NCBI RefSeq assembly: GCF_002127325.2
Contig: NC_035440.2
Location: forward strand, 78,679,375 to 78,743,374
DNA length: 64,000 nucleotides
From: Helianthus annuus
Lineage: Eukaryota > Streptophyta > Magnoliopsida > Asterales > Asteraceae
Reading direction: 5' to 3'
Part shown: piece by piece, positions 60,946-64,000 of the stretch
How the letters are laid out: each line of letters opens with the position of its first letter
How positions within the stretch are numbered: the first letter of the stretch is position 1
Program-made: the position numbers and the translations under genes
Notes under the pieces: model-generated
What the model was told of the DNA's origin: nothing
Databases searched by the model: none
The model's input: only the letters and a program-made list of their open reading frames with translations

Positions 60946-61213
60946 TAATCTAAACAAGTTGGCTCTAGGGCAGGGATAGGTGTACCCCTTTGCCCCATAA
61001 AAGGTGCGCTCCTGCTCATCATCTATAGTAAGATAATCGTGTATGTATAAAGACGTACATAGCCGAAATGGATAAAAAATCACATCATGCTAACATATAA
61101 ACACACAAGCCAAAACAAAATATTAAAATTTTCGATATTACAATCGTATTAACTAACAACCATACTTATTTTTTGTTGACTCCTTATACTTTGATGAAGA
61201 CAGAACAACCCAT
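60946..61213. other. Unassigned AT-rich sequence
   Basis: No ORF, repeat or element end is recognised. A fragment of 'gttggctctaggg' resembles 60763-60778. Confidence 0.4.
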
Positions 61214-61720
61214 CACTACAAGAATAATCTACAGTAACGACAACACTATTAGCGGCGACATCCAATATGTTGCCGCTATTGCCCTTATCCGCACCCGGTG
61301 TCCCAAGTGAAACCCTAGCCACACGTTTATTATCCTCATCCAACGGATGGGGTTTATCGTAAGTAATAGCGGCGACTAGTTAGGTTAATAGCGGCGACAG
61401 GGTGTGGCCGCTTTGGTCCTTCGCATAAAACAGCTGAAACAGCGCCAATCTTCCCTCTTCTTCCACTTCCCCCAAACCTTTCATCTCTCCCACGGGGTCT
61501 CCTCCAAATCGGCGATTTCTCTCATTTTTAGCAATTTCTACTTCAAATCGGTTAGTATTGTTTGTTTTATGTTGAATATCTTGTTTATTTTGTTATATAT
61601 GTTGTTAATTTCTTGATTCATGGTGTATATATATGTGTATGCTAGAGAATTCCGGTCATCTACAACATCTCCGCCTCCACCACGAGAAGAAACATCATTT
61701 TGCAGGTAAGTTTTCTATTT
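61214..61720 (+). mobile_element. CACTA (En/Spm-type) transposon end
   Basis: CACTACAAGAA at 61214-61224 is the canonical plant CACTA terminal inverted repeat. It is followed by subterminal repeats in both orientations: TTAGCGGCGACA (about 61249), TTGCCGCTATT (61272), AATAGCGGCGACT (61365), AATAGCGGCGACA (61388) and TGGCCGCTTT (61404). The other terminus is not in the window. Inside lies exon-like sequence (61430-61710) ending CATTTTGCAG/GTAAGT, possibly a captured gene fragment. Confidence 0.7.
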
Positions 61721-61940
61721 ATTTTGTTCAAGATGCGAAATTGTGTAATGTTGGTGTTGGTGTTGTTAGTATATATGTTTGTATAAATTATGTGAATGGG
61801 TGTATGTAAATGTGTATATGTTAGTAAATGTACAATGTATGTGTATTTGGTATATGTAGGTGTATGTAAGAATGTAAGATTGTACATGTGTAAGTTAGCA
61901 TGTAAGTATGTATAAATTATGTGTATTTGGTGAAAAATAT

Positions 61941-62274
61941 TGTAAGTCCCGAAATGAGATCATTATCACACAAGTTTGTTTGGTGGCGGAATCATACAAA
62001 CAAACTATGATTCAAACAAAAGAAATAAAGATGAAGTAGAAAGATTAATTCAAATGTTCAACTTGCATACAAAATGATTTGTCTAATACAAGTTACCAAA
62101 ATCAAAGAACCATTAAACCCTAATACATCATTTACTATTTATAGTGAAGTTTAGGGAGCACTCCCCCTAAACCCTAGGCCCATTAGCCTCCTAAGCCCAT
62201 TCTAATACAAACCTTCTAGAACCATAGCCCAACATTAATTGCCTAACTAATGCATAAACCTTAAGGGCCTAACA
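61941..62274 (-). mobile_element. Copia-type LTR, minus strand (334 bp)
   Basis: On the minus strand it starts TGTTAGGCCCTTAAGG and ends GGGACTTACA. It is preceded (plus-strand right side) by a polypurine tract, minus strand ATAGGGGGAGAT. This makes it the 3' LTR of an element extending rightward. The 5-bp flanks do not match, so it is not a solo LTR. Confidence 0.6.
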
Positions 62275-62440
62275 ATCTCCCCCTATGTAACTCCTCGAAA
62301 ATTTGTGTCAAATTATTTGATGACACGTGTCCGGTTAACTCTCAATTATGCCATGTTGTTTGGCGTTCAGGACTAAATATGTTAAAATTATAGATGGGCT
62401 AATTGTATCAACATGTCAAATTATTGACCTCTGAGTCACG

Positions 62441-62649
62441 CTTACGGACCATAAGCCATGGTGTGCTTACGGACCGTAAGCTAGGAATATTGTTCTAACT
62501 GGTAAGGGCTTACGGACCGTAAGCTATTATTGGTTACGGACCGTAAGCTATTATTGTTTACGGACCGTAAGCTATTTAAAATAGTGGGCGAGCAATGGGC
62601 TTAAGGATGGTAAGTCTAAGGTCCTTACGGTCCGTAAGGCTCGTATCTG
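62441..62649. repeat. CTTACGGACCGTAAG palindrome array
   Basis: Six copies of a 15-base palindrome with 7-base arms: 62441 (one mismatch), 62466, 62509, 62533, 62556 and 62633. Three are followed by cta(t)tatt. It lies next to the minus-strand copia-type LTR, inside the presumed element. Confidence 0.9.
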
Positions 62650-64000
62650 AGCAGATTTTGTTTGGAGGCCAAGGCTTTCTGCCCATGTGCCACCTATCTC
62701 GCGAACCTGAACCAATGTACAGCTCTTGGCACCTCAAAATACAACTGGGATGATCCTAGAATATCCCCTACACTTGGCATGATCATATGCTTCAAGTTCC
62801 ACTTCAGAATATACTCCCTTATCAAGATTCCCCGAATTCAGTCTTACAGGTGAATATACTATATTGATATCTGTACTCTGGGTTAATACGAGACCTTGAG
62901 AGCTCAGGTATGAACTACTGTTCATTCAAAGAGATAAAGGCTCGCCTTTAGGTGTGTCCCACTTAGGGATCTTCTTTACAAATGCATTTGATTTATATCT
63001 TTCGATATTTTCTCAAAGTTTATGCAGGGGAAAGTTTTTTAAAGCACATAAAGTATTATATGCGGTCTAGGCCATTGTCGATGCAAAATCAAAAGACCTG
63101 GTATAATACCCCAGATATCAAACAATATAAAGACCTAGTATCTCAGAATCAGGTAACCTCTCAAACAAGATTTCGAGGGTTACCCATATATCCGAGAGAT
63201 GTTCCCCACGAGATAAGAAAGTCATTTATATTTAGGTTTATATCTCAAAATCAATCTACTGAATGTGTAAAAACCTACTGGCGTATCATCAGTGAGACAG
63301 TTTATCACATTTTGACATTCCATTTCTTTAGTGTACTGAGATTGTCTACTGATGTACTATCGTTTCCTCTTTTTACACAAAAACTCATTTTAAGTTTTCT
63401 ATTGTTTTTGTTTTTTTCAAATTTTCAAATGTTTTTGTATTTTCTGAAAATATTTACTCCCCCTAAAATTCAAAACATTCAAAAAAATTTGATAACCAAT
63501 GTAGATAGCTTCATCTCGCCATCAACTTTCTGCATCACATGCTCTAGTTCGCATAAAGTACCCCCATGATTTACAACACATTGATTTTTAACAATGTTAA
63601 AACTATTTAAGCACTTGTGAATTTAATCATGTTTGTTCAGCCGTGAGGGTTTCGGCGTATTCAATCAAAATTTAAAAACAAACATATTTTTTTGAGAAAA
63701 TAAAAACTTATTTTTGGTTTCTAAATTTTCTATTTTTAGGAAATTTTGGTTTATAGTTTATTTATGACAAAAACAAACAAACTCGCTGTTTTCAGTTACA
63801 GGGACTTGCAGCCTCCTGTTCCAGGCTGCCTCCTCGGTTTGACATTCGTTTGTCTTCAGGAGCACCTGCACATTCAAACAATTCAATTACTTAAACAAAG
63901 CAACCCAAGTCTGCTTTGACTCAGGTAGCTGAACATATATTTTCCCTGGTAAAACCGGATAGTTTCGTTCATTCTTTTCAAAAACATTCTCTTTAATTTC
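62650..64000. other. Unassigned, probably non-autonomous retrotransposon interior
   Basis: The longest open frame (62982-63569, 195 codons) has KTWYNTPDIKQYKDL and FRGLPIYPRDVPHEIRKS, then turns into low-complexity Phe/Leu-rich sequence; it matches nothing I know. CTCCCCCT tracts (63458) are polypurine-like on the minus strand. No copia protease, integrase or RT motif was seen on either strand. Confidence 0.35.

Noticed and set aside
62982..63569. 195-codon ORF as a host gene
   Set aside because: The second half is low-complexity Phe/Leu sequence and no domain is recognised; reported only as unassigned.

Overview
The window is repeat-rich intergenic DNA from a flowering plant. I find no convincing host gene and no rRNA or tRNA gene. 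Almost every base belongs to LTR retrotransposons, mostly Ty3/gypsy chromoviruses of the Tekay/Del type: gag, DSGA/DTGA protease, RT, RNase H, DD35E integrase, C-terminal chromodomain, and very long 2.2-3.8 kb LTRs. There is also one Athila-like fragment, Ty1/copia-type elements and one end of a CACTA DNA transposon. The general flavour suggests a eudicot, perhaps Asteraceae; that is inference, and the sequence alone does not prove it.

Left part (1-18291). The 3' part of one LTR (X, 1-1657) is joined directly to an LTR-internal-LTR-internal array of a second family (A, 1658-15255). A's two internal copies are nearly identical. The second is cut off in pol and joined to an Athila-like 3' end with its LTR (15256-17839). 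An old LTR relic of the B family follows (17840-18291).

Central part (18292-60547). This is one minus-strand chromovirus (B) bounded by a perfect GATAA target duplication and split by younger insertions, each placed by its own 5-bp target duplication. They are C (22945-32002, GTAAG), D (32479-49129, ATCTC) and a solo LTR F (49833-52764, GATGA). A less clear LTR segment G lies near 54353-56034. D is itself split by E (38986-43174, AATAG). B therefore lies in five coding pieces. C is the youngest by LTR identity (one substitution and a C-run length change seen in about 2.25 kb) yet lacks the protease active site.

E is the most unusual object. It is a 4.2-kb copia-like non-autonomous element with 444-bp LTRs. 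It keeps only a short gag N-terminus and carries an unrelated ~800-codon ORF (proline-rich, coiled-coil, acidic, then a conserved-looking Trp-rich region and a basic tail). It has no RT or integrase.

Right part (60548-64000). The other half of the old B-family LTR relic is followed by a CACTA transposon end (61214), a minus-strand copia-type LTR (61941-62274), an array of 15-bp palindromes and unassigned, probably non-autonomous retrotransposon sequence.

A theme across unrelated families is that each LTR or leader has its own array of short palindromic or GC-rich motifs, often just upstream of the TATA box. All coding regions seen are broken, so the elements would depend on other copies for movement.
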